From positions 1-42,145 of the forward strand of contig JBDKVA010000148.1 in assembly GCA_039679375.1 (NCBI GenBank): a stretch of 42,145 nt of DNA, given 5' to 3'. The translations under genes and the position numbers were made by a program. The notes below the pieces were generated by a model. It saw nothing but the letters and a program-made list of their open reading frames with translations, made no database searches and was not told where the DNA came from. Below are positions 25,671 to 32,781 of the stretch, in pieces. Within the stretch, counting starts at the first letter, position 1. Each line of letters opens with the position of its first letter. This DNA is from JBDKVA01 sp039679375. Lineage in GTDB: Bacteria > Bacillota > Clostridia > Acetivibrionales > DTU013.

Positions 25671-27581
25671 TTATACGATTCGCTCATTTTCGGTTTCAAG
25701 AGCAATTGTCGCCATAGTTTTCAATCCGTTTAAATAAATATTCATGCTGCTGCCGTCAATCTTATAATATTTCAGTTGAGTACTTTCAGGCGAATATATC
25801 TTAACATCCCTATACTTAGTCCCTATATCTTCGCTAGTAATACAAACATGTATGTTATCGTATAATTTATCATTATCCGGATTGAGAATATGGATCAGGA
25901 ACCTGCCGTTTTTATCCTTTGACGTCTCAATCATCATTTTGCCCGGTTCAATAACAACTGAATTTTTGCCTGTAAGCCGCTTAAGAATATTAATCCAGTC
26001 AGCTTCGGAATTTCCAGCGTTTTCTTCCGAACTTCCCACAATTACATTTCCCTCTTTTTTCAGTTCAAAAAGGGTTTTTTCGGAATCGTATTCCGAACCG
26101 TTTTCATTATAAATGGCAAATTCTCCTATAATTATAATTTTGCCGCCATTCCTGGCCATTTCAATAATTTTCTTATACAGGTCCTCTTTTATATAAATCA
26201 ATTCCGGTATGATTAAAACCTGATTCTCCTCAACCATGGGGATATCATCTCCCGTTACAAGCGAAAACGGCATTCCTTCCGCCGCAAGCCTTGCAATAAT
26301 ACCGCCGAACGTTTTCAGCCCTTTTCCGGGTGACGCCATACAGTTAAACGGATGGTACAATAGCTTGATATGGTTATATGGTTTTGTATTTTTCTCAAAT
26401 AGCTCAAGGTTATTTTTAAAGTACTTAAAAATATTCGAAAGGATGTCCAGCTGCCCCGGAATATCAATTTCCGCCGCATCCCCTTTTTTGACGGAACGGG
26501 CAATCCACTGAGTACCGCAAATACCCCCGAAAATCATGGATTGACAGACAAACCGCATGATCTCTTCGTAAGTTTCCGGATACCGATGCCCGCCTCTTGA
26601 ATTAAGAGGCCAACTTGTGTCAAAGACTCTATATCCGAATCTCTGCCCGAATTTAAAAGCTTCTATCTGAGATATTAATGCTTCTTCTTTTTCCTGTATG
26701 AAACGGTCGTTTTCAGCAAATACAAAATCACAGCCGTCCGGAGATAAAGACGGTTCAAAGCCAATTTCATTTACGGATCTTCCTTTTCTTGGGAAAGCCG
26801 GATTATGAAGCACTTCCGCTTTGCCGTCCGAGATATCCTTTACAAAAGAAAACAGCTCTTTGTGAGTATTTGAGCATAATTCGCTTCTATACTTAAGCCA
26901 CCACAAGTATAATGGATCATGTACTTCTGAAAGCTGTTTGTATGGCGGGATCCTTACATTTTTAAAAGATTTCAATCCAAATATCTCTCTGGGATTTGCA
27001 ATATTTTTTTCAAGAAAATCTATGAATTTCTGCCGGCAATTATCGCAGTAACATGCTTCATTATATGAATTATCAAAGTGAAAGCCATCTAATTTTACAT
27101 GCCTAATACCGTATTCTATGACTTTTTTTATATAATCTATAAATGCTCTGCTGTTAAAGCATGGGCTCCATCTGTAATATGCGCCGCCCCACGTGCCAAT
27201 TCTTCCGTCCTGATCTATTCTGGCCATTTTTTCAAGATCGGGGATTTCATCTATTGCCGTTTCGTAATATAAAGAGCCTAACTGGCAATATCCGAGAACC
27301 TTTATATCATATTTGTGCGCTATTTGAGTTAATTTGCAGGTGTTCTCCATTTCCTCCTTTTCATGCTCAAGGCCAAATCCTTTGAAAAAGTGAGTGTAAA
27401 CAGTATTAATGCCTGCATTATATGCCTTCTCAATCATCTCTTCGCCATGTATTCTTTTATACCATGGCTCAATACACATCCCAATGTTAAAAATGGACTC
27501 TTTATTGTTTCCTGTCCTGCGCAAATGGTCCATAGGCTCATGTCCCCAGTACGCCCATACAATACCTTTTCTGCCGCCCAT
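25671..27581 (-). CDS. GH42-like multidomain glycoside hydrolase family protein
   Basis: A 636-residue cytoplasmic protein with no signal peptide. The N-terminal 380 residues look like a TIM barrel: strand-end motif VKLDGFHFDN (D165, D170) followed by a Cys set C177, C179, C182 (CYCDNC), as seen in zinc-containing GH42-type enzymes. Next is a class-I-amidotransferase-like domain (about 395-520; VLIIPELIYI, GGKIIIIGEF), the counterpart of the beta-galactosidase trimerisation domain, then a small C-terminal beta domain. I cannot assign catalytic acids with certainty or the linkage cut. Start follows GAGGAG. Operon neighbours (beta-propeller protein 31 bp upstream, oxidoreductases) suggest intracellular breakdown of an imported saccharide. 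Confidence 0.72.
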   Translation of the reverse strand: MGGRKGIVWAYWGHEPMDHLRRTGNNKESIFNIGMCIEPWYKRIHGEEMIEKAYNAGINTVYTHFFKGFGLEHEKEEMENTCKLTQIAHKYDIKVLGYCQLGSLYYETAIDEIPDLEKMARIDQDGRIGTWGGAYYRWSPCFNSRAFIDYIKKVIEYGIRHVKLDGFHFDNSYNEACYCDNCRQKFIDFLEKNIANPREIFGLKSFKNVRIPPYKQLSEVHDPLYLWWLKYRSELCSNTHKELFSFVKDISDGKAEVLHNPAFPRKGRSVNEIGFEPSLSPDGCDFVFAENDRFIQEKEEALISQIEAFKFGQRFGYRVFDTSWPLNSRGGHRYPETYEEIMRFVCQSMIFGGICGTQWIARSVKKGDAAEIDIPGQLDILSNIFKYFKNNLELFEKNTKPYNHIKLLYHPFNCMASPGKGLKTFGGIIARLAAEGMPFSLVTGDDIPMVEENQVLIIPELIYIKEDLYKKIIEMARNGGKIIIIGEFAIYNENGSEYDSEKTLFELKKEGNVIVGSSEENAGNSEADWINILKRLTGKNSVVIEPGKMMIETSKDKNGRFLIHILNPDNDKLYDNIHVCITSEDIGTKYRDVKIYSPESTQLKYYKIDGSSMNIYLNGLKTMATIALETENERIV

Positions 27582-27612
27582 ATTTAACTCCTCTGCCGGA
27601 ATATTAATAAAA

Positions 27613-28776
27613 TCAACGGAAATCAGCTAAATCAATAACATGCAACGAAGGTGAAAAACCGTCTGTTTCACCCAGGTACAGTTTGCTGTTATAATAGCAG
27701 GATGCGTGGAAATAGCAGCGCCTGTATTTCTCATTGACAATCCCGCAATCAATGAATTTATCTTTCCGCGGCGCATTTTTATCAAACCTTATCAGGTGCA
27801 TAACCGGATAGCCTGCTCCCATCCAAATGATTCCATCTTCATCCTCATCTATTGTAGCAATCCTGCCGCTTTTTTCAGCCTGCCCCAACAGGTCCATTTG
27901 CTCATTCAGGTAGTCAAATTGAAAAACAAGGGAATTTGAAACAAGCCCAAGATAAACCTCGCCGTCTCTTGTTACAATCCATTGGTCAATGCCCTGGTTT
28001 CCTGCGATTTTTCCCCCGGCATCTTTTAATATAACAGTGTCTGTATATTCCAGGTTCATTTTTCCCGGATCAAATTTGAGCAATTTCAGCGAATGGGTGT
28101 AATAATCCATCCATCCTCCATAACATATTCCATTCGGAGCGATAACAAGATTATGATGGGCATATTCAGATATTCTACCGAAGTCATATAAGGCTTTTTC
28201 CGCTACGTCTACATAAAAGAAACGGTTATCCGGTATTGTACTGCCAAATGCGCGGTTTCTTTTCTGATCGACAACCATGGACTGCGAATAGCAGTATTGC
28301 GGCAATTGAGCAACAACCTCAATCGTGTCGTTATTTATATTATATTTGACAATTTTTCCTCCGGGATCATCTCTGGTGCGATTCCAACCGGAAAGATTTT
28401 CAAGACAGAAGTCGCTGAAAGCTATATCCTCAAATCCTTGTTTTTTCTTCCTTTCAAGCAATACTTCAGGCAGTTCGCCCTTTAAATACTGATTTGTTAC
28501 AGGAAGACCGTCCCAGGTAAAGTGATTGCCTTCACCAATTAAAAGAAAATCCTCCGATAAAATTCCCATTGAATTATGTATCTTCGTACAATATTTTCTA
28601 TCTCTCACCCATGGAAATATTTCACTGCACATATTAATTTGTCCGGTATCTATGTTAAAACCCGCTAATGCATGGCTGCTTCCGGTCAGACCCAAGTAAA
28701 TAGTATTTCCAATCCTTGTCATCGATGTTATGGCTATTGCTTTCCTGTCGTTTACATAGAATTCTTGTGCGTCCAT
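27613..28776 (-). CDS. Predicted beta-propeller protein of unknown function
   Basis: A 387-residue protein built of repeated beta-rich blades with recurring patterns such as GNTIYLGLTG, APNGICYGG, TRDGEVYLGL and EDGIIWMGAG. This points to a six- or seven-bladed propeller like those of lactonases, NHL-type proteins or oligogalacturonate-lyase relatives. No signal peptide is present, so it acts in the cytoplasm. It is next to the GH42-like gene (31 bp) and follows, after a 304-bp gap, a Gfo/Idh/MocA gene. A sugar-lactone hydrolase or polysaccharide-lyase role would fit, but I recognise no catalytic signature. Ribosome binding site AAAGGGAAGG. Confidence 0.6.
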   Translation of the reverse strand: MDAQEFYVNDRKAIAITSMTRIGNTIYLGLTGSSHALAGFNIDTGQINMCSEIFPWVRDRKYCTKIHNSMGILSEDFLLIGEGNHFTWDGLPVTNQYLKGELPEVLLERKKKQGFEDIAFSDFCLENLSGWNRTRDDPGGKIVKYNINNDTIEVVAQLPQYCYSQSMVVDQKRNRAFGSTIPDNRFFYVDVAEKALYDFGRISEYAHHNLVIAPNGICYGGWMDYYTHSLKLLKFDPGKMNLEYTDTVILKDAGGKIAGNQGIDQWIVTRDGEVYLGLVSNSLVFQFDYLNEQMDLLGQAEKSGRIATIDEDEDGIIWMGAGYPVMHLIRFDKNAPRKDKFIDCGIVNEKYRRCYFHASCYYNSKLYLGETDGFSPSLHVIDLADFR

Positions 28777-28829
28777 ACATACCTTCCCTTTGCTATATAT
28801 TGCCTTACGCGCTATGTATATGATACGAC

Positions 28830-28870
28830 AAAAAAAGGACTAAACAAATAAACAATTCAATCCTTTTTTT
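28830..28870. terminator. A/T-stem terminator candidate
   Basis: AAAAAAAGGA (28830-28839) pairs with TCCTTTTTTT (28861-28870) around a 21-base loop, so either strand ends the stem in a T-run. It lies in the 304-bp gap between the Gfo/Idh/MocA gene and the beta-propeller gene and could end transcription coming from the former. The low G+C of the stem makes it a moderate candidate only. Confidence 0.45.
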
Positions 28871-28921
28871 GCACATTTCGCTTTAGGGATCGTTAAAATA
28901 TAACTGCCGCTAAACTTTTTC

Positions 28922-29084
28922 GAGGAACTACACTAACCGCTCCATTCCTCAATAGCTTTCGCCTAAGCGAAAGGTTTCATTAGTGTAGCCTTTCTGCGAA
29001 GCAGAAAGCCATTAAAAGAATCGGAAGTAATATTTTAGCCGACACTTAATTAGTGCTGCTATGTTGATTCGCTGAAAATATTAC
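28922..29084. repeat. Nested and stacked inverted repeats in a 304-bp gap
   Basis: Perfect arms: GAGGAA/TTCCTC (28922-28927/28945-28950); CTACACTAA/TTAGTGTAG (28928-28936/28980-28988) enclosing CTTTCGC/GCGAAAG (28956-28962/28967-28973); CTTTCTGC/GCAGAAAG (28990-28997/29001-29008); and a 10-bp pair 29027-29036/29075-29084 that reaches into the end of the next gene. The layout resembles a small palindromic or miniature mobile element. No coding potential was seen. Confidence 0.65.
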
Positions 29085-30304
29085 CCTACTCTAATTAAAA
29101 CAGGCTTTTTTTGAGCTATTGAAATATTGGCAGATGCGCCGATAAGCAAAGATATCGCACCGTCTGAAGAGCTTGCCTGGCATCCCAGCGGATCCTCCAC
29201 ATCACCTATAAACAGCATCCTGATTAATTTGTCATCTCCGCCCCCATGGGTTCCATCTGCTTTAGGCACTTCATAAGTGATAACCTCACCTTTTCTGTTG
29301 TAATATTTAATAATATTGAATGGCCTGTCTTTTCCCAGGCCGGAATATATCTCTCCCACCTCAAGCATTCCGTCGGTACCGCTGATAACCGCATTCCAGG
29401 CCTCATAAGGGCTGTAAGCTATGAGTGAATAGGTCAGAACCGTTCCCTTCGAATACTTTACATTCACCGACATGCTATCATAAATATTGATATCTTCGGC
29501 AAATACACACCCGTCTCTAAAATACCCGTCCTCTTTTTCTGCCCCAAGGTAATACCTTGTATAGAATCCGTCACTGTCACCGGCTTTCATATCCCAGTAG
29601 AATTCACATACGGACTTATACCTGCAGGTCAGGCACCTTTCACCTCTGTTTTCCCTTGTCGGGCCGTAAAACCTTCTTGTGCCGAATGCATATACTTCTT
29701 CCGGCTGCTGCCCGAGCCACCAATTTATCACATCAAAATGGTGTGTAGATTTGTGCACAAGCAGTCCGCCGCTTTTTTCCAAATAGCGGTGCCATCTTCT
29801 GAAGTAATCCGCTCCATGCTGAGTATCCAATTTCCATTGCAGGTTAACATGTAAAATATCCCCTACGATTCCCTCTTTTATTAATTCCCTGACTCTTTGC
29901 ATATATGGCATAAAGCGCATATTGAAAGTTACCCTGACCTTTCTGCCTGTTCTTTTTTCCGTATCCAAAATCGCCTTGCATTTATCTGCGTCGATTGTCA
30001 TAGGCTTTTCAGAAATAACATCACATCCTGCTTCCATAGCCTTTATAATATATTCGTGATGATAGCAGTCTATTGTGGTAACTATAACCGCATCAGGCTT
30101 AGTTTCGCTTAACATTTTATTAAAATCGTCAAAAACAGGTATATCTCCGCACTCTTTACTAAACTCATATGCTCTTATGCTGTTTAAATCAAAAACCCCA
30201 ACCAGCTTTACCTGATCCTTGAATTCTTCCGAAGACAATTTCTTCCCAAACATATATAATCCCCTTGCGCCCGCACCTGCAATGACATATCTCTTCACTG
30301 TCAT
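29081..30304 (-). CDS. Gfo/Idh/MocA-family oxidoreductase
   Basis: A 407-residue NAD(P)-dependent sugar or cyclitol dehydrogenase. The N-terminal Rossmann fold starts VIAGAGARG, with DLN at the end of beta-2 suggesting NAD. The family EKP motif (CDVISEKPMT, about 94-103) supplies the catalytic Lys, and GGLLVHKSTHHFDVINWWLG marks the C-terminal sheet and active site. A clade-specific Cys set (CLTCRYKSVC) is inserted. The ATG at 30304 is only 2-3 nt from GGGAGG, so the GTG at residue 3 may be used. It lies 14 bp after the alpha/beta hydrolase gene and is probably co-transcribed with it. The substrate is unknown; sugars, sugar phosphates and inositols are family substrates. Confidence 0.92.
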   Translation of the reverse strand: MTVKRYVIAGAGARGLYMFGKKLSSEEFKDQVKLVGVFDLNSIRAYEFSKECGDIPVFDDFNKMLSETKPDAVIVTTIDCYHHEYIIKAMEAGCDVISEKPMTIDADKCKAILDTEKRTGRKVRVTFNMRFMPYMQRVRELIKEGIVGDILHVNLQWKLDTQHGADYFRRWHRYLEKSGGLLVHKSTHHFDVINWWLGQQPEEVYAFGTRRFYGPTRENRGERCLTCRYKSVCEFYWDMKAGDSDGFYTRYYLGAEKEDGYFRDGCVFAEDINIYDSMSVNVKYSKGTVLTYSLIAYSPYEAWNAVISGTDGMLEVGEIYSGLGKDRPFNIIKYYNRKGEVITYEVPKADGTHGGGDDKLIRMLFIGDVEDPLGCQASSSDGAISLLIGASANISIAQKKPVLIRVG

Positions 30305-30318
30305 TTCCTCCCCATTTA

Positions 30319-31335
30319 TCAGTATATATCAAGCTTATATTTGCAGCTGTTTTTGCAGCAAACATGAAATACATTTTCATATATGTCATAATCCAGCAAA
30401 GCTAATTTATCTATTGAATCTAAAACCACCGAAAACTTTTTGGTGAATAAATATCCCGCTATAACCATTCTGCCCTTATTTGGTATTTCAGCCGGCATTC
30501 TATAACTAACACGGTTATTTTCGCTGAGTTCATACATTTTCTGAATTTGTTCTTTTTTGGCGTTTCCATAATGATCCCTGGTGCCTACGCCCTTAAGCTC
30601 CATATACCTTATAAGGTTTGACTTGCCCATTTCCGCCGCCATGGCGGCATACTTTCTTGATTGCTCTACCGGCACTCTTTCGTCGGTCTCACCATGAGCT
30701 ATAAACAGCGGAGTATACAGATTTTCTAAAAGATAAATTCCGCTTCTGGACTTATAGGCCTCTGGATTATCATCGGGACCGCATCCTATCCAATCATCCA
30801 TTTCATCACGAAATTCACCTATACTGTCGTTCCTGTACCACAGTTCATAATCGGATATCCCGGATAATGCTGTCGCCGCAGCAAAAAAATCAGGGAACTT
30901 TCCGACTATACTTAAGGCATTGCCTCCGCCGCCGCTTCCGCCTTCAAAATAAACAACCCCGGAATCCTTTATAAAATCCTTGTAGTATTCTCTTGCAAAG
31001 TTTACAGCATCAATTACATCATAGAGTTCCCAACCGTTGCAGTCCGGTTTTCCCTGTGAATACGCTCTTCCCCTCATATCAACCTCAAGAACTAGATACT
31101 CATTGTTTTCCAAAGGCTTATTCATATGGACAAACTCAGAAACAGACATGTGCCATCCATGAGTCATAACCTTTATATATCCGGGCTTTTCCGGCTTGAC
31201 CACTCTCATTGCAAGACTTAGGTTCTGATCGCGTGATGACCTGTAATAAATAAAATCGCAGTAAGGCGAGCTCTTGCTTATATGAAGCTTCTCCTTTTCT
31301 TTCCTTACTTTATCTTCAAATATGTCAAGATTCAT
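30319..31335 (-). CDS. Alpha/beta hydrolase (acetyl-xylan esterase / S9 peptidase-like)
   Basis: A 338-residue cytoplasmic hydrolase. The nucleophile elbow is EGGSGGGGNAL (Ser), the charge-relay Asp lies in HGETDERVPVEQS, and the His in GTRDHYGNA, giving a full triad in the right order. The sequence resembles cephalosporin-C deacetylase/acetyl-xylan esterase and prolyl-oligopeptidase type folds. In this sugar-utilisation setting a carbohydrate deacetylase or esterase is the simplest reading. Start follows AAGGTG. It is the first gene of its operon; the promoter lies at 31458-31486 between two operator-like palindromes. The last 20 residues, after the helix, contain three Cys and look unusual for the family. 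Confidence 0.85.
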   Translation of the reverse strand: MNLDIFEDKVRKEKEKLHISKSSPYCDFIYYRSSRDQNLSLAMRVVKPEKPGYIKVMTHGWHMSVSEFVHMNKPLENNEYLVLEVDMRGRAYSQGKPDCNGWELYDVIDAVNFAREYYKDFIKDSGVVYFEGGSGGGGNALSIVGKFPDFFAAATALSGISDYELWYRNDSIGEFRDEMDDWIGCGPDDNPEAYKSRSGIYLLENLYTPLFIAHGETDERVPVEQSRKYAAMAAEMGKSNLIRYMELKGVGTRDHYGNAKKEQIQKMYELSENNRVSYRMPAEIPNKGRMVIAGYLFTKKFSVVLDSIDKLALLDYDIYENVFHVCCKNSCKYKLDIY

Positions 31336-31435
31336 AACTTATCACCTTATTTTCTGCTTAATATAAAATAGAGGATGTTTATATCTCTGCAGCCGTATAC
31401 CTTTTAATAAGCGAAGACTCCCATGATGTATCTTT

Positions 31436-31453
31436 ATAGATAATGTTTTCTAT
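31436..31453. promoter_or_regulatory. Operator-like imperfect palindrome, promoter-proximal
   Basis: ATAGATAATGTTTTCTAT is an imperfect copy of the perfect element at 31504-31521 (three differences over 18 positions). It sits just downstream of the predicted -10 box, where a bound repressor would block transcription start. Confidence 0.55.
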
Positions 31454-31457
31454 TTAT

Positions 31458-31486
31458 AGAATAATACTAACATGTATTTATGTCAA
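31458..31486 (-). promoter_or_regulatory. Promoter of the alpha/beta hydrolase - Gfo/Idh/MocA operon
   Basis: On the minus strand TTGACA (31481-31486) and TATTCT (31458-31463) lie exactly 17 bp apart. The predicted start is near 31451, inside the downstream operator-like palindrome, about 115 nt before the hydrolase start codon. Confidence 0.75.
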
Positions 31487-31500
31487 TAATCTATCGCAAT

Positions 31501-31524
31501 AATATAGATAACGTTATCTATATT
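31501..31524. promoter_or_regulatory. 24-bp perfect palindrome, upstream operator
   Basis: A perfect 24-bp dyad centred between 31512 and 31513; the core is ATAGATAACGTTATCTAT. A central CG flanked by A/T arms is typical of LacI/GalR-family sites. It lies upstream of the -35 box, 68 bp centre-to-centre from the imperfect copy at 31436-31453, a distance compatible with DNA looping. The regulator is not adjacent. Confidence 0.75.
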
Positions 31525-31530
31525 TTAAAT

Positions 31531-31574
31531 AAAAAACTGCTATGCAGTTTAAAAGCCGCATAGCAGTTTTTTTT
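31531..31574. terminator. Rho-independent terminator downstream of spoIIR
   Basis: Perfect stem: 31531-31545 pairs with 31558-31572 around a 12-base loop, with six to eight T on either strand side. It lies 80 bp after the spoIIR stop codon and just before the operator region of the next operon, so it separates the sporulation gene from the sugar genes. The plus-strand T-run (31567-31574) would also work in reverse. Confidence 0.85.
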
Positions 31575-31652
31575 AGTATACGATCTCCATTGGTTTATAC
31601 AACAACGCAGTATAGAGCATTATATTCTGAAACATTAACAATTTCAGTAAAT

Positions 31653-32402
31653 TTAGCCCGGTATATTAAAAAGCTTATTGAGTGCACCTGCAAATTTGAC
31701 CTTGGAATCCTGGAATATTTCTACGATTTTAAATTTGATCCTGACCGGTATTTCACTTTCTTCATCTGCAGACGTAATGATGCTGTATTCCTCTTCCGAA
31801 AGGGCTGATTTCAGATCCTCCTTCACGGAATCCGGAACAGTGCCATGCGTCACATCAACAAAGCACAGCGGCGGAAAAAGCACACACCACCAGTTGGCGC
31901 CCTCGCCATTTCCGAGGACAATCCTCAAAGCCTGGTAATTTCCGGCCGGAAGAGTAATATCGCCATATGCTTTCGTTGGGAACGGATAGCTGCCAAGCGT
32001 CGTTTTGGCGCCATAGTTATTGCCATGGTTCAGAATTGTTTCTTTTGCGATGGATGTGATCCTGTCCATATTTCTATTGATCATCGATCTTGTCTGTTCG
32101 ATGGTTTCTGAATCCTTCAGCTCGCTCTGTACATATGACAAAACTGCATCGCGCACATCTCTCTTGAGCGCCTGGTCTTCCGGGGAGTCACTGTTGGCGA
32201 CTACATGAAGCCGGATCAGATTATCTGCCAATCCCTTATTCAGATCAACCGTATAGGAATTGATCAGTATAAGGGAAACTGCTGTAACAGCTGCAACCGC
32301 AATGAGTATTACACCTGCTATTGTTTTTTTGGAACTTTTCGTGATTTCCGGTCCCCTGCCCACTTGTCTGAATAATTTTATCTTCAGCAAATTTCTTTTC
32401 AT
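31653..32402 (-). CDS. spoIIR: Stage II sporulation protein R
   Basis: A 249-residue protein secreted from the forespore. It triggers SpoIIGA to process pro-sigma-E in the mother cell. A signal or membrane anchor is at about residues 28-49. Family motifs are LIRLHVVANSDSPEDQALKRDVRD and GEGANWWCVLFPPLCFVD (both described in shortened form: the HVxANSD and NWWCVLFPPLCF blocks). Start follows AGGGGGA. A sigma-F-like promoter lies about 90 bp upstream. Its presence marks the host as an endospore former or a descendant of one. Confidence 0.95.
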   Translation of the reverse strand: MKRNLLKIKLFRQVGRGPEITKSSKKTIAGVILIAVAAVTAVSLILINSYTVDLNKGLADNLIRLHVVANSDSPEDQALKRDVRDAVLSYVQSELKDSETIEQTRSMINRNMDRITSIAKETILNHGNNYGAKTTLGSYPFPTKAYGDITLPAGNYQALRIVLGNGEGANWWCVLFPPLCFVDVTHGTVPDSVKEDLKSALSEEEYSIITSADEESEIPVRIKFKIVEIFQDSKVKFAGALNKLFNIPG

Positions 32403-32486
32403 GTCTTATCCCCCTGACTATACTTGTTCTATCCATAATTGTTTGAAAGAGGCTGTATATTCCGTTATACATCCATTATGCTAATA

Positions 32487-32515
32487 AGTATTGTCAAATT
32501 GGATAAAAATTATAC
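32487..32515 (-). promoter_or_regulatory. Candidate sigma-F promoter of spoIIR
   Basis: Minus strand: GTATA (32511-32515), a 15-bp spacer, then GACAATACTT reading on from 32495. From memory the forespore sigma consensus is GYWTA - about 15-16 - GGNRANANTW, so only one base departs (A for the second G). spoIIR is sigma-F dependent in Bacillus, which supports the call. Confidence 0.45.
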
Positions 32516-32530
32516 TTTCCGTTAACTAAA

Positions 32531-32611
32531 TACAATGCAAAAAATAGTTAGGTTGGATGAGTTTTTTGCACTTGTATATCCTTGATTCGTATTGCAAAAT
32601 ATAGTTCTTCC
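32531..32611. repeat. 81-bp direct repeat, copy 1
   Basis: Identical to 32637-32717 except for one base. Each copy contains TGCAAAAAA and TTTTTTGCA arms separated by 17 bases, so each can fold into a hairpin, plus a second TTGCAAAATA element near its end. It lies between spoIIR and pyrG and has no coding potential. Confidence 0.85.
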
Positions 32612-32636
32612 TTATTACTCTATTTTGCAATTTTAT

Positions 32637-32717
32637 TACAATGCAAAAAATAGTTAGGTTGGATGAGTTTTTTGCACTTGTATATCCTTGATTCATATTG
32701 CAAAATATAGTTCTTCC
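32637..32717. repeat. 81-bp direct repeat, copy 2
   Basis: Second copy, 106 bp from the first, with a 25-bp spacer that itself contains a CTATTTTGCAA segment complementary in part to the repeat ends. A single G/A difference suggests recent duplication or maintained identity. Confidence 0.85.
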
Positions 32718-32723
32718 AGATGC

Positions 32724-32755
32724 AGAAAGCCAGTGTCTGACAGACCCGGCTTTCT
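32724..32755. terminator. Hairpin downstream of pyrG
   Basis: AGAAAGCC (32724-32731) pairs with GGCTTTCT (32748-32755), with an inner GTCTG/CAGAC pairing. It lies 27 bp beyond the pyrG stop. No T-run follows on the minus strand, whereas a long T-run follows on the plus strand, so it may act as a 3' stabiliser or a weak terminator rather than a canonical one. Confidence 0.5.
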
Positions 32756-32781
32756 ATGGCTATTATTTTTTTTTCATAATG

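Noticed and set aside
31501..31524. Transposon end
   Set aside because: The perfect palindrome lies beside a good promoter with a related second copy; no transposase and no target duplication were seen, so an operator is the simpler reading.
32531..32717. Possible CRISPR array
   Set aside because: Only two units, each 81 bp and with a 25-bp spacer; no cas genes nearby.
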